DNA from: Rhynchopus euleeides
Lineage: Eukaryota; Euglenozoa; Diplonemea; Diplonemida; Diplonemidae
Length of the DNA stretch: 64,000 nucleotides
Assembly: GCA_963210315.1 (NCBI GenBank)
Contig: OY723266.1
Span: 2,232,001-2,296,000 of the forward strand
Direction of reading: 5' to 3'
Under the pieces are notes generated by a model that was not told the origin of the DNA, made no database searches, and worked only from the letters and a program-made list of their open reading frames with translations. Shown here in pieces: positions 28,424 through 40,024 of this stretch (within the stretch, counting starts at the first letter, position 1; every line of letters begins with the position of its first letter). Made by a program: the position numbers and the translations under genes.

Positions 28424-30261
28424 ATGTCGTCAGAGGAAGCACCCCCGCCCCCGCCCCCAGCGGAGGCTCCGGCAGCACCGGCGCCTGCCGCCGAGGACGA
28501 TGCGGATGCATCCATGGCTCCGCCGCCCCTGCAGGTGGGGGGCGATGCCGACAGCGTGGGGGATCTGGTGAGGGCGGAGACGGTGATCGATGCGCCGCCT
28601 CCGGTGGGGTTCTTCGACGACGAGGAGGACTTTACCCTGCCGTCCGATGTGCCGCAGGTGCCTTCGCAGGAGGAGCCGCCTGCGGTGCCGGAGTTTGACG
28701 AGCCGGAGGAGACTGTCACTTTTGAGGACATCTTCGGGGCGGAGTTCGACCCGAGGTCGTTTGACGCGCGGGATGTGCTGGACGTGAAGAACGAAGAGCT
28801 GCGCAGCATTAACGACGTTGTGATGAAGCGTGTGGAGCGGATCGAAGACAACGAGACGTATGAGAAGGATCTGGAAGATATCTTCGGGGACGCTGGAGCG
28901 GCACGCCAGCTCATCGAGGGCGCGTATGACCAAGAGGCAGCGCACGTCGCACAGTCCCTTTTGGATGGCGCAGCCAAGGCCCAAGCCGGGCAAGCTGTTC
29001 CGGGCGTCAAGTCGGTGCGTGACCTGGAGGACGTCCACAACGTCCACCTCATCTCTGCCCCCGATGGGAAGCGGTTCAACGCGCACGCCTCATCCAACCG
29101 GTTCTTCCCCGTCAGCTCCATCTTCCTGACGACGATGCCCACCATCGAGAACTACCAGTGCCTCCACATGCCTCTCACAGGGCCTCCTGAGGACAGGCGT
29201 ATCAAGGTGGGTGGGGCGCCTGAGGTTCTGCAGGACAGGAAACCCATCCGTGCCGGTCTGCAGGGTGCGGGTCAGACGTACCCCGGTGCGATGTTTACGC
29301 CGCAGAACGTCGTGAGGTGGAGGCGGCGGAAGGGGAACCTGCAGAGCAACACGCGGCTGCTGCGGTATGACAACGGCGACACGATCCTGCGGGTGGGGTC
29401 GGACTACTTCATGATGGAGACCCACGAGGCTGCGCAGGAGAACCAGCATTTGATGGGGGCGCATGGCCCCGACGGGATGCTTCTCGAGTATCAGCGCCTG
29501 AGGAAGCGTTGGAGGATGCGGCCTCTGCGTAATGTGCGCGGCGTTCCCAACTCGACCCTCTCCGAGAAGCAGCGGAAGCAGGAGGACCAGACGCTTCCCG
29601 AGGAGCCGGTTAAGACGTATGTTGTTTTGCTGTTGTGGCGTGAAAGCAGTTGTCTTTGTCGAGGGTCTGGCTTCCCGCCGTGTGCTGTGCGGTGTTGTGT
29701 GTAGCAGGGATCCGCGCCAAAACGACGTGCCGTGCCCCCCCCCTCCCCACCCCCAACACCCAACACCCAACCGCCACAGCGTGCGCCCCTTCGTGGAGCC
29801 GACCCGAGACGAGGAGACGATCGAGGCGGAGCGCGAACAGGCATTCGAGTCCCTCGAGCGCAGAGTCAAGCGGGTACGGGACAAAGACGTATGCAGCTGT
29901 TTCACCCCATGGCATCCCTGTTGGTTTTGCTCCGTTCATCGCTGTGTCCAACGCCCCCCCCTCAAAACCCACATGTTCTGCCCATCTGCCGTGCCCCCCT
30001 TCCCCCCGCCCCGCCACCTCACCTCTCCCCCTCTTGTCCCTGCAGGAAAACGACACAGGAAACGATGAAGGGGAGGCTGTCTACGAAAAGACCCGAGAGA
30101 GGCCTGATGAAGACGAAGCGGACGACGCCTCAGTCGACCTCACAGGCGGCGATGACCACGTGGTTGTTGGTGACTCTGCAGGAGACCGCGCCCTCGCAGC
30201 TCAGAGGGACGACACAGACCCAGTCCGAGCCCCCAAACGGCAGAGAACGGGGGCGTCATGA
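28424..30261 (+). CDS. LEO1-like subunit of the Paf1 transcription complex
   Basis: The three exons are 28424-29616, 29780-29888 and 30046-30261, with GT-AG introns of 163 and 157 nt (donors GTATGTTG and GTATGCAG). Phases join exactly to give 505 residues. The N-terminus is Pro/Ala- and acid-rich. Residues ~280-365 carry the LEO1 pattern: VVRWRRRKGNLQSNTRLLRYDNGDTILRVG, then a beta hairpin and ENQHLMGAHGPDG. The C-terminus is charged and acidic, as usual for LEO1. Known role: with Paf1, Ctr9, Cdc73 and Rtf1 it binds elongating RNA polymerase II and supports histone modification. The second donor could also be at CGG|GTACGG, which is likewise in frame. Confidence 0.8.
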
Positions 30262-31629
30262 CAGCGCTTTGCTGGGGGTTGCCTGTGATGCCTTTGGGGT
30301 GGGTTGGTGGCGAGGGTCTGGCAATATGCTGTGCGTGTGATACGGTATTATACGCGATGCGTGCGGCCCTCATGGGGATGGGGTCACCCGCCCCATCCCC
30401 AGGGGTGGGGTGGGGTGCGTGTTTTGCTTGGAGGAGGAGGGGGGGGGGGGGGGAGGAGAAGGGGCGTGTGTGTGTGGGGAGGGTGCACCCCCCCCCCCCT
30501 ATCGCACCCCGCACCCCACCCCCCCCCCCCTCCCCTGACCTATCATGTCGTGCAAAAAAGTCTATCTTTTGAAAAGTCTTCTCTGTTGTCTGTGTTATCT
30601 GCTCTCTGTCTCCCCTCTCCCTCTCTCCCCATCGGTTCGTTTTGTCTGTTTAGACCCGTCACGAAAAACAAAAAGGCAGAGTAAATCGGGGGAAGGTGTG
30701 TTTTTTTCCCCCCCGTTCGATTCAACTTCGGGATAAGAAGTCCGGTGAGCGAGGGGGTGGGGGGGTATCTTTTGGGGACACAAGGGGAGGCACGCAAGCG
30801 GGAAGAAAACAAAACGGGGCAAATTCTGCGGGTAGACTTTGTTTGTTTTACGCCACAGCCCTCCTCCATCACCCCCCCCCCCCCCCCCGCCCCCGCCGCA
30901 TCGTCACGGCGAGGGCACGTGTTGTGGTCATCGAGACCACGGCAGAAGCGGACAACAGTTTTGAAATAACTAAACGGGAAGCGGGGGGGGTAAGGGGCCC
31001 TCGCCCCGCCCCCCCCCACCCCACCCCGCCACAGCCCGCCCCCCGCCCCGCTCTGCCTGGCCCGCCCGCGCTCTGTCCCCCACCCTGGAGCTTACAGCAG
31101 AGGCCGTTTCATCTCAGACACGCCCGTCATGAGGGAAAGGGAATGAAGTCCATCTCTCTCTGGTGGTGCACATCTCTGGTGGCTGTCGTCACAGGACGCA
31201 GGGCAAAAGAATGTGCGGGGAGAGGGGTGGTGTCGGGGGTGGGGGGTCGGGGTGGGCTGGGCTGGGGGTGTGGGGTGTGGGGATGGTGATGTTTTTGTCA
31301 ACAGGAAGGAAGGGAAAGGGGGTGGGTGTGTGATGCTGCGGTCGAAGAAACGAGTTGTGTTCTCCCCCCCCGGCCCCCCCTTCCCCCTTTTATTGGTAGC
31401 CGCGCGGATTGATCGTTTGGCGTTTGCGCCCAAGGTGGGAGAACTTGCCGTGCGTTGCGGTACCCATTCGTGCCACTTCATCTGGCTGTGAGTGGTGTGC
31501 ACAAAGAGTCGGATACGAAACAGCTTTCGAGATGCATTCTGTTGTCACGTTTTGCTGCTACTTCACGATCCAGTGGAGGCACGTACATCAACCCCACATA
31601 GCAAGCAGCGACTGCAGCAAGGCGACACC
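30262..31629. other. Intergenic rich in G and C runs
   Basis: G runs (about 30437-30452) and C runs (about 30490-30530 and 30870-30890) alternate with T-rich pieces, and open frames over them are repetitive. No gene is recognised. The last 60 bases (AGCGACTGCAGCAAGG) lead into SNARE copy 2. Confidence 0.5.
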
Positions 31630-32586
31630 ATGGCTGAGGTGACGACTGAGTCTGTGCAGGAGCGCCTGCAGCAGTTCGAAGTGGTTCTGGGGCGTCTGAC
31701 AGAGATGACGGGGAACCTCGGGACGCAACGCGACAACCCTGGTCTGCGGAAGCGTATTGAGAATGACAAGAAGTCGCTGCAGGACACGCGCGACTCCATC
31801 CTGGCGGATGTGAATGACCTGAAGCGGAAGGTCGGGCGCGAGGGGGAGGAGAGCAAGCAGCGCTACCAGGCGATGGCGAAGCAGTCCGGGTTGCTGATCA
31901 AGCAGTACGAACGTATGCCTTGTGAGTTGTCACAGCAACACCACCTGCCGCACACCAGGGGCACGCAAGGAGGCTGACCGCAAGCTGAAGGAGCCTGTCG
32001 GCGGTGCCAAGGTATGCAGACTCAGCTGTGCTGGCAACGAGGCTAAGGTTCTGTGGTTCGACACCCGCAGCACCGGATGCCTTGCGGCGTGCTGCATTCT
32101 CCGGTGCCATCTGCTGCCATGCAAGCCACTCTAGTCCACGCTGCCACCACACCACCCCTCCCGCAGAAGCGTGTCATGGACGACGCACACGAGGATGACG
32201 GTGGACGGGACCATGTTGTGAACTTCGGGAACGACACCGACAACGTGATGGCGCAGCTCCGCCCTGCATACAACATGAGTGCCCTCAACACCGAGGAGGA
32301 CATCCAGCGCGAGAAGGCGGATGAGATTGAGGAGATCGCGGCAAACATGCAGGAGCTGCACAACGTGTACACCGAGTTCCAGGACGAGGTCGACCGTCAG
32401 CAGGAGCCGATCAACCACATCCAGAGCAATGTCGAGAGCGCGCGCGAGAATGTGGTCAGGGGGACGTCCGAGGTGCAGGAGGCGGGAGAGTACCAGAAGA
32501 GCAGCAGGAAGAAGATGTGCTGCATTGGTGTCATGCTCCTCATCATCATCATCGTCATCGTTGTCGTGGTGTCGGTGTCGAGCTAG
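31630..32586 (+). CDS. Qa-SNARE (syntaxin) copy 2, with membrane anchor
   Basis: The exons are 31630-31921, 31959-32011 and 32167-32586. The introns are 37 nt (GTGAGT...CACCAG) and 155 nt (GTATGC...CCGCAG), with phases joining to 254 residues. The N-terminal helical region is followed by a SNARE motif with zero-layer Gln (VDRQQEPINHIQSNVESA), matching syntaxins. A basic stretch KSSRKKM with a Cys pair (MCCIGV, possible palmitoylation) leads to a tail anchor (VMLLIIIIVIVVVVSV). It is expected to drive membrane fusion on the endomembrane or plasma membrane; the compartment cannot be told. This is the complete member of the pair; the copy at 11680 lacks the anchor. Confidence 0.88.
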
Positions 32587-35543
32587 CTGAGCAGTGAAGT
32601 CGTGACGCTCATCTCACCACCGCGCATGGTCCAGCAAATGTGTCAGGCGCCCCACCGCAAACCCCTGCTGCTGGTGCCCCCGCCGAGAAGCAAGGCCCCA
32701 GTGGGCCTTGGGTGGGCCTGCCTGCCGACACTGAAGTCCATGCGCCACCATTAGCCCCACTCCTCCTGTTCACCGCAACCCGGTCAGACAAGCCGTCAGG
32801 CTGTGTCTGTTAACGCTGGCGGCTCATGCAGGGTGACAGCGGAAAGGGGCGTGTTCGTCCCGACGATGGGTCCTGGCGGGTGCGACCCGCCTGTCACTGG
32901 GTTTGTGTGTTGGCGTCTTGCACACAACGCCCCTCCTCAAAGTATTCCCCAAGCCCTCGTATGCTGGCAGCATTCAAAACCAGCAGCGGAGTTGGATGCT
33001 GTGCCGTGCACCAGCATCCCCAGGGCCTCCAGGCTATAACAATGGCTTGTCCGAAAAAAGGGTGTTGCTGGGTGTGTGTGCCACAGCAATGACCCTGTGC
33101 TGCAGGAGGGTGAACGCCTTGTCCCCCTTCTTGTTGTATCCCCCACCGCACAAACCCCCAACCGTCTCAAGCCCGACGTTCTACGTTCCTCGTGTTATTA
33201 CCCCAGGCTGCCACGAGTCATTGTGCTCATAGACGGCTATTCGCAGAAATCCCGCCCTCGTCAACTCAGTGGCCTCCGGGCGGTGCCCTCACAGGTTGCT
33301 GCTGAACAATACCAGAGAACGAATGAAGTGACACCACCAAGGTTCAATTGCAACCCCATTCTTCTGTATTTTCGTTTTGTTTGTGACGATTTGACTGCAC
33401 AACAGCCTGTGAGACACACCCTCAGCCTTGATGAAGGGTGGGGTTCACGTGCAGACCACAGTTTTTTTGGTTGATGTGGCTGTAGTGTGCTCACACAAGC
33501 CCCGTTCGATCAATCGCCTGTGACAGGCGCCTCACCAGGTGTCTGATGCCCCGTTAAGCCATTGGGTGCAGAAAGTAGAATGTGCTTCTGAGACTAACTA
33601 ACCTTCAGAGATAGAGAAACAGCGAGAGGCAGCTTGTCAGTGTGTGTCCTTTGTCCTTCAGCCTTTGACTAGGCAGGCCTTGGTGTGTGTGTGTGGGAAC
33701 AGTGGAACAGTGTCGGCAGCATCAGGCCCCCCCCCCCCCACCACAACAACCGGGCATGGTTCTGGCATGCACTGCAGTGAATTTCGGTGCTCTTGGCCGT
33801 AACACGCGAAGAGCCGCGAAGAGAACTTGTTTTGTGTTGTCACGACAATCACACATACACTGCATTTGCAGAGAGGGGTTGTACGACGGTGCTACTGGGG
33901 AGCGACACATGCACTCCTCTCTGGAAACCGAGCCTCGTTCCTCTTGTCGGCCTGCATGATTGCCATGCTCTCCATATCACTCTCGAACGAGCGAGGCATG
34001 TGTGCGTGTCTTAATCGCCTCACCTGTGCCTCTATGCGTCTAAGTCTCAATGAAAGCAGGTGGGCAGGCTGATGGGGTGGTTGCTCCTCCTACTGGGTAG
34101 GTGTGCTGTGAACGAACGCATCCCACAATAGAAGGCGTTCGAGAGGGGGAGGGAGGGAGGGGCGGTGGGGCAGAGGAGCTCCCCTGACCCCCCACAACGC
34201 ACGCCTCGGCGCATGCCCCCGAGCGGGGCAGGCACACGGAGGGGCCTGGGCACATGCCGCAGTGTGTACATATTATGGTATTATGGCCGTTTGCTCGGTT
34301 TCCCGCCCCCTCCTCTTCCTCTTCCCCACTTGCCACGGCAAAGAAAACCTTACTTTTTCAAATTTCGTCGGTTCGTTTGTATATCTTAGGGGTCCGTTCC
34401 GGTTCTACGTTACTGCTTCTGGGACACACACCCACACATTCACTCCAACTGATTCGTCTTTCACTTAGGGTGGCTTGCCTGTGTGTGCGCCGTTGTGTGA
34501 TGTCCTTCTTGAGTGCAGCGACCCCCTTCCCGGTTGTCTTGCTGCCCGTTGGGATGGGAGCTACTTATCCGGGCTTTGTCGGTGAGGTTCCTTGTGGCTT
34601 CCCCCCACCGGGGTGCTCCGGCCGTGACCCCCACGCAGTTGGTTCGAAGGTCTTGAAGGCCCCCCCCCCCTCCTCCTGTACGCCTCTGCCTTTTGTGGGG
34701 AGCGTTTGTGGTGGGGGCGGCACTGCGTACCCCTCCCCCCCTTGCGCTCCCCGGTTGTCTTGCTGCCCGCTGGGATAACGCGTGGGGAACGGAGGAGGGG
34801 GGACTTCGAGATCTCCTTTTGCCCCCCCTCGCCATGGCTTCGGGTTTAGTGCAGTGCAGCAGAGTTGTGGGCTTCAGCAACAGGAGGTCATCTCAGCCGT
34901 TTCGGATGCAGCAGAGCAGTGCAGCAGCCAGGATACGCATGGGTGCCCAGCAGAGCATCCGCATTAGGCGAGTGTTGATGTGGGGGGACTGACTGGGGGT
35001 TTGTTGCGTTAGGCTGCTCTGCGCGATTCTGATGCCTCCCTCCCTCCCCAACCCCACCCCACCTACACTAGCCACCCCTCAAAGCCTTCTGTCATGTCCT
35101 TCTTTTTTTGTGTGAAACGCACCGTGCTCACAGAAGGCGTTCAGAACTAAAAGGGTTGCAGTGGGGAGCAATGTTTTGTTCACCTACACCCCACGCCCCA
35201 ACGTGACAGGTGACCAGAAGGTTGCACAAACAAAACAAAAGACACCCGGCAATCCTTTTTGGTAGATTCTCAAGAACGCCGCCGCGGTGGGGGCAACCTG
35301 TAAGCCCTCGGCGCCCCTACCCACAGGGGCCTGTGTTCGGCACTCCAAAGAGCAGACAGCCCACAGGTCACAATACGAACGGCCTGCCCTCAATCCTCCC
35401 CTCCCCCTACACCCCCACACCCACAGGGAGGCTAAGCCAAGGTGATGCGTGCAGACCTCGCTGGGTGAGTATTCCTGCAGACCCTGCAGCCCCCTACCCC
35501 CACGCGCCCCACCCCCACCCCACCACCCCCCCCACGTCCTCCG
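32587..35543. other. Intergenic, SNARE 3' flank and no recognised gene
   Basis: Positions 33406-33715 match the SNARE copy 1 flank and about 34467-34486 matches 13057-13076. C runs lie near 33725, 34660 and 34735. Several open frames of 60-170 codons were checked and show no domain. The last 100 bases are C/A-rich (CCCCACCCCCACCCCACC) after CCCTGCAG and lead into the next gene. Confidence 0.5.
33406..33715. repeat. Conserved SNARE 3'-flanking block, copy B
   Basis: Partner of 12645-12930. The first part can fold locally: ACCCT ... AGGGT around CAGCCTTGATGA. It begins about 820 bp beyond the stop codon of SNARE copy 2. Confidence 0.75.
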
Positions 35544-38148
35544 ATGGCGTCCGACAGGCGGAAGCGCATGATCGCTGTTGTGAACGAGGGGGGGCTGTCC
35601 ACTGTCACAGAGGTGGCACAGGAGGCGCGGGCGAGCCAGGCGAGCGCCGCCTCCGCTGGGGAGGGGGTGTACTCGGGCCCGCTGCCCTCGCTTGCGAGCA
35701 GGCGGTCATCGTATGAGAGCAGCGTGAGTGCGACGTTTGCCGCTGCCGGGCGGAAGTCCAGCGGAGCTGCTGCCGGCACCCCCACCAGCAGCGCGGGGCA
35801 GGCGGCGCGCAGCGCGGGGGCGTCGAGCCCCACTGCAGGGGCTCCGGCCCGCCGCATCCAGACTCCGAGGAAGGGGCGCCCGGAAGCGCCGCCGAAAATT
35901 GTCCCCCCCATCGCCTCGCCGTCGGCATCGCGCGGGCTGCCCTCCCGCACCATCACCACGCCTGCGCATAGGCGGGCGGTGCCGCCTGCGCCTGCCCCAG
36001 AGCCGGTCCCTGCCGCCCCGCCTGTCGTGTCGTACCGCAACAAGGTGTATGCCGTGCCGTGCGACGTGAGGTCGGAGAGCGGGTCGTCGCATGTGTTCGA
36101 GGCTCCCGTGATGGTGCCCAGCGTGTCCGCCCGACACCACCCCCTGCCGCCTGCCGAGGGGCAGGGCGGCGAGGCCCCTGCGCAGGACAGGGCCTGCAGC
36201 AGCAGCCGCGCCGCCGCGGCGCGCCCCGCCTGCCGCATCTCCGCCCTGAAGGGCAAGATGGAGGCGCTGGAGAGGCAGCTGGACCGCCTGCCCACGGGCA
36301 GCGCCAGCAGCATCCCGGAGACCCCCGCATCCCGCTTTGTGACGCTGGGGCAGCTGACCCGACCACAGCAGCAGCAGCAGCAGCAGGCCCTGCCTGATGA
36401 GGACTTCGAGCACCGCCTGGAGCACCACACGGCAGAGCTGCGGGCGCAGCACTGCAGCGAGGTGGACCACCTCCGCAGAAGCTTCGACGTGAAGGAGCGC
36501 AGCCTCCGGGCAGATGTCGCGCGGCTCCAGGAGGAGCTGCAGCGCTCCACCTGCGGCACGCCTGCTGCTGCGCCCGCATCAGGCGCTGCCGGTGGGTGCG
36601 ACACCCCGTCAGCCGTGCGCAGGCGCATCGCCGCAGCGCAGGCCACAGCAGAGCAGCCCTCCTACGAGATGTCGGTGCTGCGGGAGACGCTGCAGCATGA
36701 GGAGGCGACGACACGCCGCCTGAGGGAGCGCCTGGCACACGCGGAGAGCGAGTCGGCGCGGCACGCGGAGGAGGCGAAGGCGGCGGAGGCGCAGGCCGCC
36801 TCCCTGCAGGGGGACCTCGCCCTGAAGGCGCGCGTCGCAGAGTCGCTGGAGCAGGAGCTCGCCACACGCGCCGACAGCGAGCTGCAGGAGCGCCACTTCC
36901 TGGCGGAGAAGATCGAGGTGCTGGAGGGGCGCATCGCAAACGCCGAGCCAGACACCTTTGAGGACGTGCACTTGCTCTACCGCCAGCTGGGGGAGAAGGA
37001 CCTGGAGCTGCGCGGCACGCGCGAATCCCTCACCGAGGCGCACAGCCGCATCGCATCCCTGAGGCACGAGCTGCTGCAGCACGCGTCGGACCGCGACACC
37101 TTCCGTGCGGAGAGGGCGGATCTCGAGGAGCAGATCGAGCTGCTGAAGGCCGACTTCCTGCGCCTGTCGGCCTTCATCCGCGACCAGGAGGAGGCTGGGC
37201 AGGGCGGCGGTGGGATGTGCGAGGAGGAGGTGGAGGAGGCCCTCGCCGAGAAGGACGCGCTGATCGCCATGCTGCAGGGCGAGGTGGCGGAGATGTCTGC
37301 GGATATGACGCGGTTCCGGTCGCACCTCGGGCAGAAGGACCGCGAGCTGGCGGCTCTCCGCGAGCAGCTGCCCTCGGCACCCGCATCGCCTATAGGCGCT
37401 GACACGGTATGGCTTCGGGGTCCCTTCGTTGGGGTTGAAAGAAAGGGAGGGAGGGGAGGCGAGGGGAGGGTGTTGCCCTGCTTAGCCTGCAAGCCTGATG
37501 TCCTCATTCCTGGGTCTGGGGGGGGGGGGGGGGCTCTGCAAATAGCGCCACTCTGCCGAGAGAGAGAGAGAGAGGCAGCGGCAGCGGCGCTTGCCACCCC
37601 CCTCTCTCTCTGTCTTCCGTCCCCCACACTTCGAGCTTGCGCCCCACACCCACACCCGCACCCTGGCCCCCTGCCCTTCACGCTCTGCACCTACACAGGG
37701 CACCTCTGTGGTGGGCGACTCTGCGCGGGTGATCGGCATGCTGGAGCATCACCTGGGTCTCGTAGGGGATGATGGTGATGGTGACGGTGATGACTACAAG
37801 ACACGCCTGCTTGCGATTGTGCGGCGCACCATGCAGGACAAGGAGGCTGCGAAGCGCAGGGCTGCCAGCGAGGCAGATGAGTGGCTCGCCGAGCGGCGCC
37901 GCCTCACGGCAAGCATCGACGACCTGTCGATGGAGCTGTCTGCCGTCAAGGCGGAGCAGGAGACTCTTGTGATGCAGTTCAAGGAGGGCGCCACTCCTGC
38001 CTCTGCGGCACGCGCCCTGCCGTCGTCGACACCCGACGCGCAGCGACGCACCCAGTTCCGCCGCTTGCTTGGGTTCGACTCTTCGATTGAAGAGCCACCC
38101 CATCAGAAGGAGGACGACCCCCACGACGACGCGTTGGATGTCCCCTAG
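35544..38148 (+). CDS. Coiled-coil protein of unknown function
   Basis: The two exons are 35544-37406 and 37699-38148, with a GT-AG intron of 292 nt (donor GTATGGCT, acceptor CTACACAG) and both in phase 0, giving 770 residues. Residues 1-~235 are low complexity and basic (Ser, Ala, Pro, Arg). From ~235 to ~620 there are long heptad-type helices (AELRAQHCSEVDHLRRSFDVKER, LEEQIELLKADFLRLSAFI) with a short Gln run encoded by CAG repeats near 36365-36385. Exon 2 adds more helix and an acidic Asp/Gly stretch. Such architecture is common in cytoskeletal or centrosomal proteins, but no family is recognised. The intron contains a G run and a GA microsatellite. Confidence 0.7.
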
Positions 38149-40024
38149 CGTTGCCCCGACCGGCCGACTTGTACTGCCACTCATCAAGGCTCTGTGTTAA
38201 ACCTGTCAGAATGTGTCGCCGGTGTCGATCCCTCAGCAGCTTGTGTGAGGGGGGGAGGGGGTGGGCTAGCCTTTGGACCTTTCCCGCGCTGTAGAGCGGG
38301 AAGATGTGGGAGGCTGGCACGCACACACGTGGCTCTGTTTGAGCCGTGTGTGTGTGGCGCCCCGTAGAGGCCACGTAGAGTAGACTTGTTGTGGCTGACT
38401 GGAGTAAGGTTTCCCTCTCCCCGACCCTCCTAAGAGAGGGCGGGAGGGGAAGGTGGAGACGTTTCCATTATAGATGCAACGGGATAAAATATATAGTTTC
38501 CCGTCGTAGTTTCGCTTGAGCTGTTGGAACACTGCACAAGGTAGTCCCGTGTGAGGCCACACACGCTTGAGGTCATACTTTCATACTTTATTTTTTGCGG
38601 GCACATTTGTTGGAAAATGATTTCTTGCTGCCCCTGACATCATCGCGGAGCTGCTTCTCTCTCAAAGCCGAAGGAAAGAACTTGAAGAGTCGAGGAGAGA
38701 ATCTCAATGATGACCCCCTATTGATCCCCTCTCGTCTCCATAAAGTGTGAGGACCTCCCCCTTCGCCCCCCCCCCCCCCTGTGACAAGACCCTCACCCCC
38801 CCTCTCTCTCAGGCGCACAGTTGTTCGTTTTTGACAGCGTGTTCCTGAATGCTGAAGCCCCAGCTGACGCAACGCGCCAAACCTAAGTGCCAACGACAGC
38901 AACGGAGAGGGCCACTTCTTCTCGATACTCTGTTCTAGTTCCGCCTTTCCGATACATATACATAGCTCTCGACAATAGCCTTTTCTACGACCTCCTGGTC
39001 TGATGGAGGGCTTCCCTCCGGTCCAGGAACCGCGAAAACAGCCCCCAGACCCCCTGTGATGTGAAGTCTCTCTCCAACAAGCGGGACCAACGAACGCATG
39101 TGGCCGTGCCCTTCCTTCTCGAGAAGGGGCATCGTAGACGGTCTGTCATCATGTTTTGGGTGCAAGTCAGGCTCATACACATGTTCACATCAGTTTATGT
39201 CAACAGCCAACCTCTGAAGTAGTCGCCGATTGCCGCAAAACCCTCCATTTTGCACGCACCCACCTGTTCACCTCTGCTGGGGCGGGCCAGGGCCAAACCG
39301 CGAACCGTGAAAGGGGCCTCTTGTGCCAAACGTATATAGTACCCTGCCCTGCTCCGGTCTGGACATTTTTTTCGTTCGCATCTCCTTCATATGTCCCCGG
39401 ATGGCTCCCCGCATACCCACTGAGCATACCAGGCTGTGGGGGGCACACGGGGGGTCGGAACAGCCCAGAATCGGGGGGTTCTCCGTGTTGTGGCGGTTCT
39501 CTGTGGGGGGTTTCTGCATGCCTACCCATGGAAGCGTGCAATGCAACAACTGTCGGAGAGGATCGAGCGGAATGGATATATTTTTCCGGTACAGTCGGGC
39601 GTTCACGGGGGACTCGCTCCGAGGGCCAGTCTGAGCGGCAGTCTGAGTCTGTCGCTAGGGCTGGTCAGACTAGCCCTAGCGGGGGTCCCTACCCCCGATT
39701 AAACTACCCCTTAAAAAGGTGTAGTGTGACGTGTGGGAGACCACCGTGAAGGCAAGTGGAGGGGGGGGGGGGGGGCTGCGAAGGCGAGGGTTGCTCCAGA
39801 TTCTTGAAATGCGTGTGTCCCCGCCCCCTCACATCCAGACTTCCAGAAAAAGGGTCGGTGGGCCCACCCATTCTTTCCGGGACCCAAATCCACCAACTTT
39901 TGTACCCCACCAATAGCCGGCTCAACCGTTCAAGCACACACGCACACAGCCTCACCACTGCAGGGTACTATTTTCGTTTGGTAGGGTATCTTTTAACCCC
40001 CGCCTCGCAACGGTGTCCAACAGG
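38149..40024. other. Intergenic with triple hairpin, then leader of copy 3
   Basis: No gene is recognised. Three consecutive stem-loops lie at 39653-39724, and a palindrome GGTGGGCCCACC lies near 39857. The UBL-ankyrin family leader starts at about 39925, with the acceptor AG at 39962-39963. Confidence 0.5.
39653..39724. repeat. Three consecutive stem-loops
   Basis: Stem 1 is CGCTAGGGCT (39653-39662) with AGCCCTAGCG (39672-39681), perfect. Stem 2 is CGGGGGT (39680-39686) with ACCCCCG (39691-39697), perfect. Stem 3 is CTACCCCTT (39704-39712) with AAGGTGTAG (39716-39724), one mismatch. The dense packing suggests a structured RNA or a relic of a foldback element, like the hairpins at 56969-57150. 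Confidence 0.65.

Noticed and set aside
35432-36646. A 404-codon open frame on the minus strand
   Set aside because: Antisense shadow of the coiled-coil gene, made mostly of Ala, Arg and Ser.
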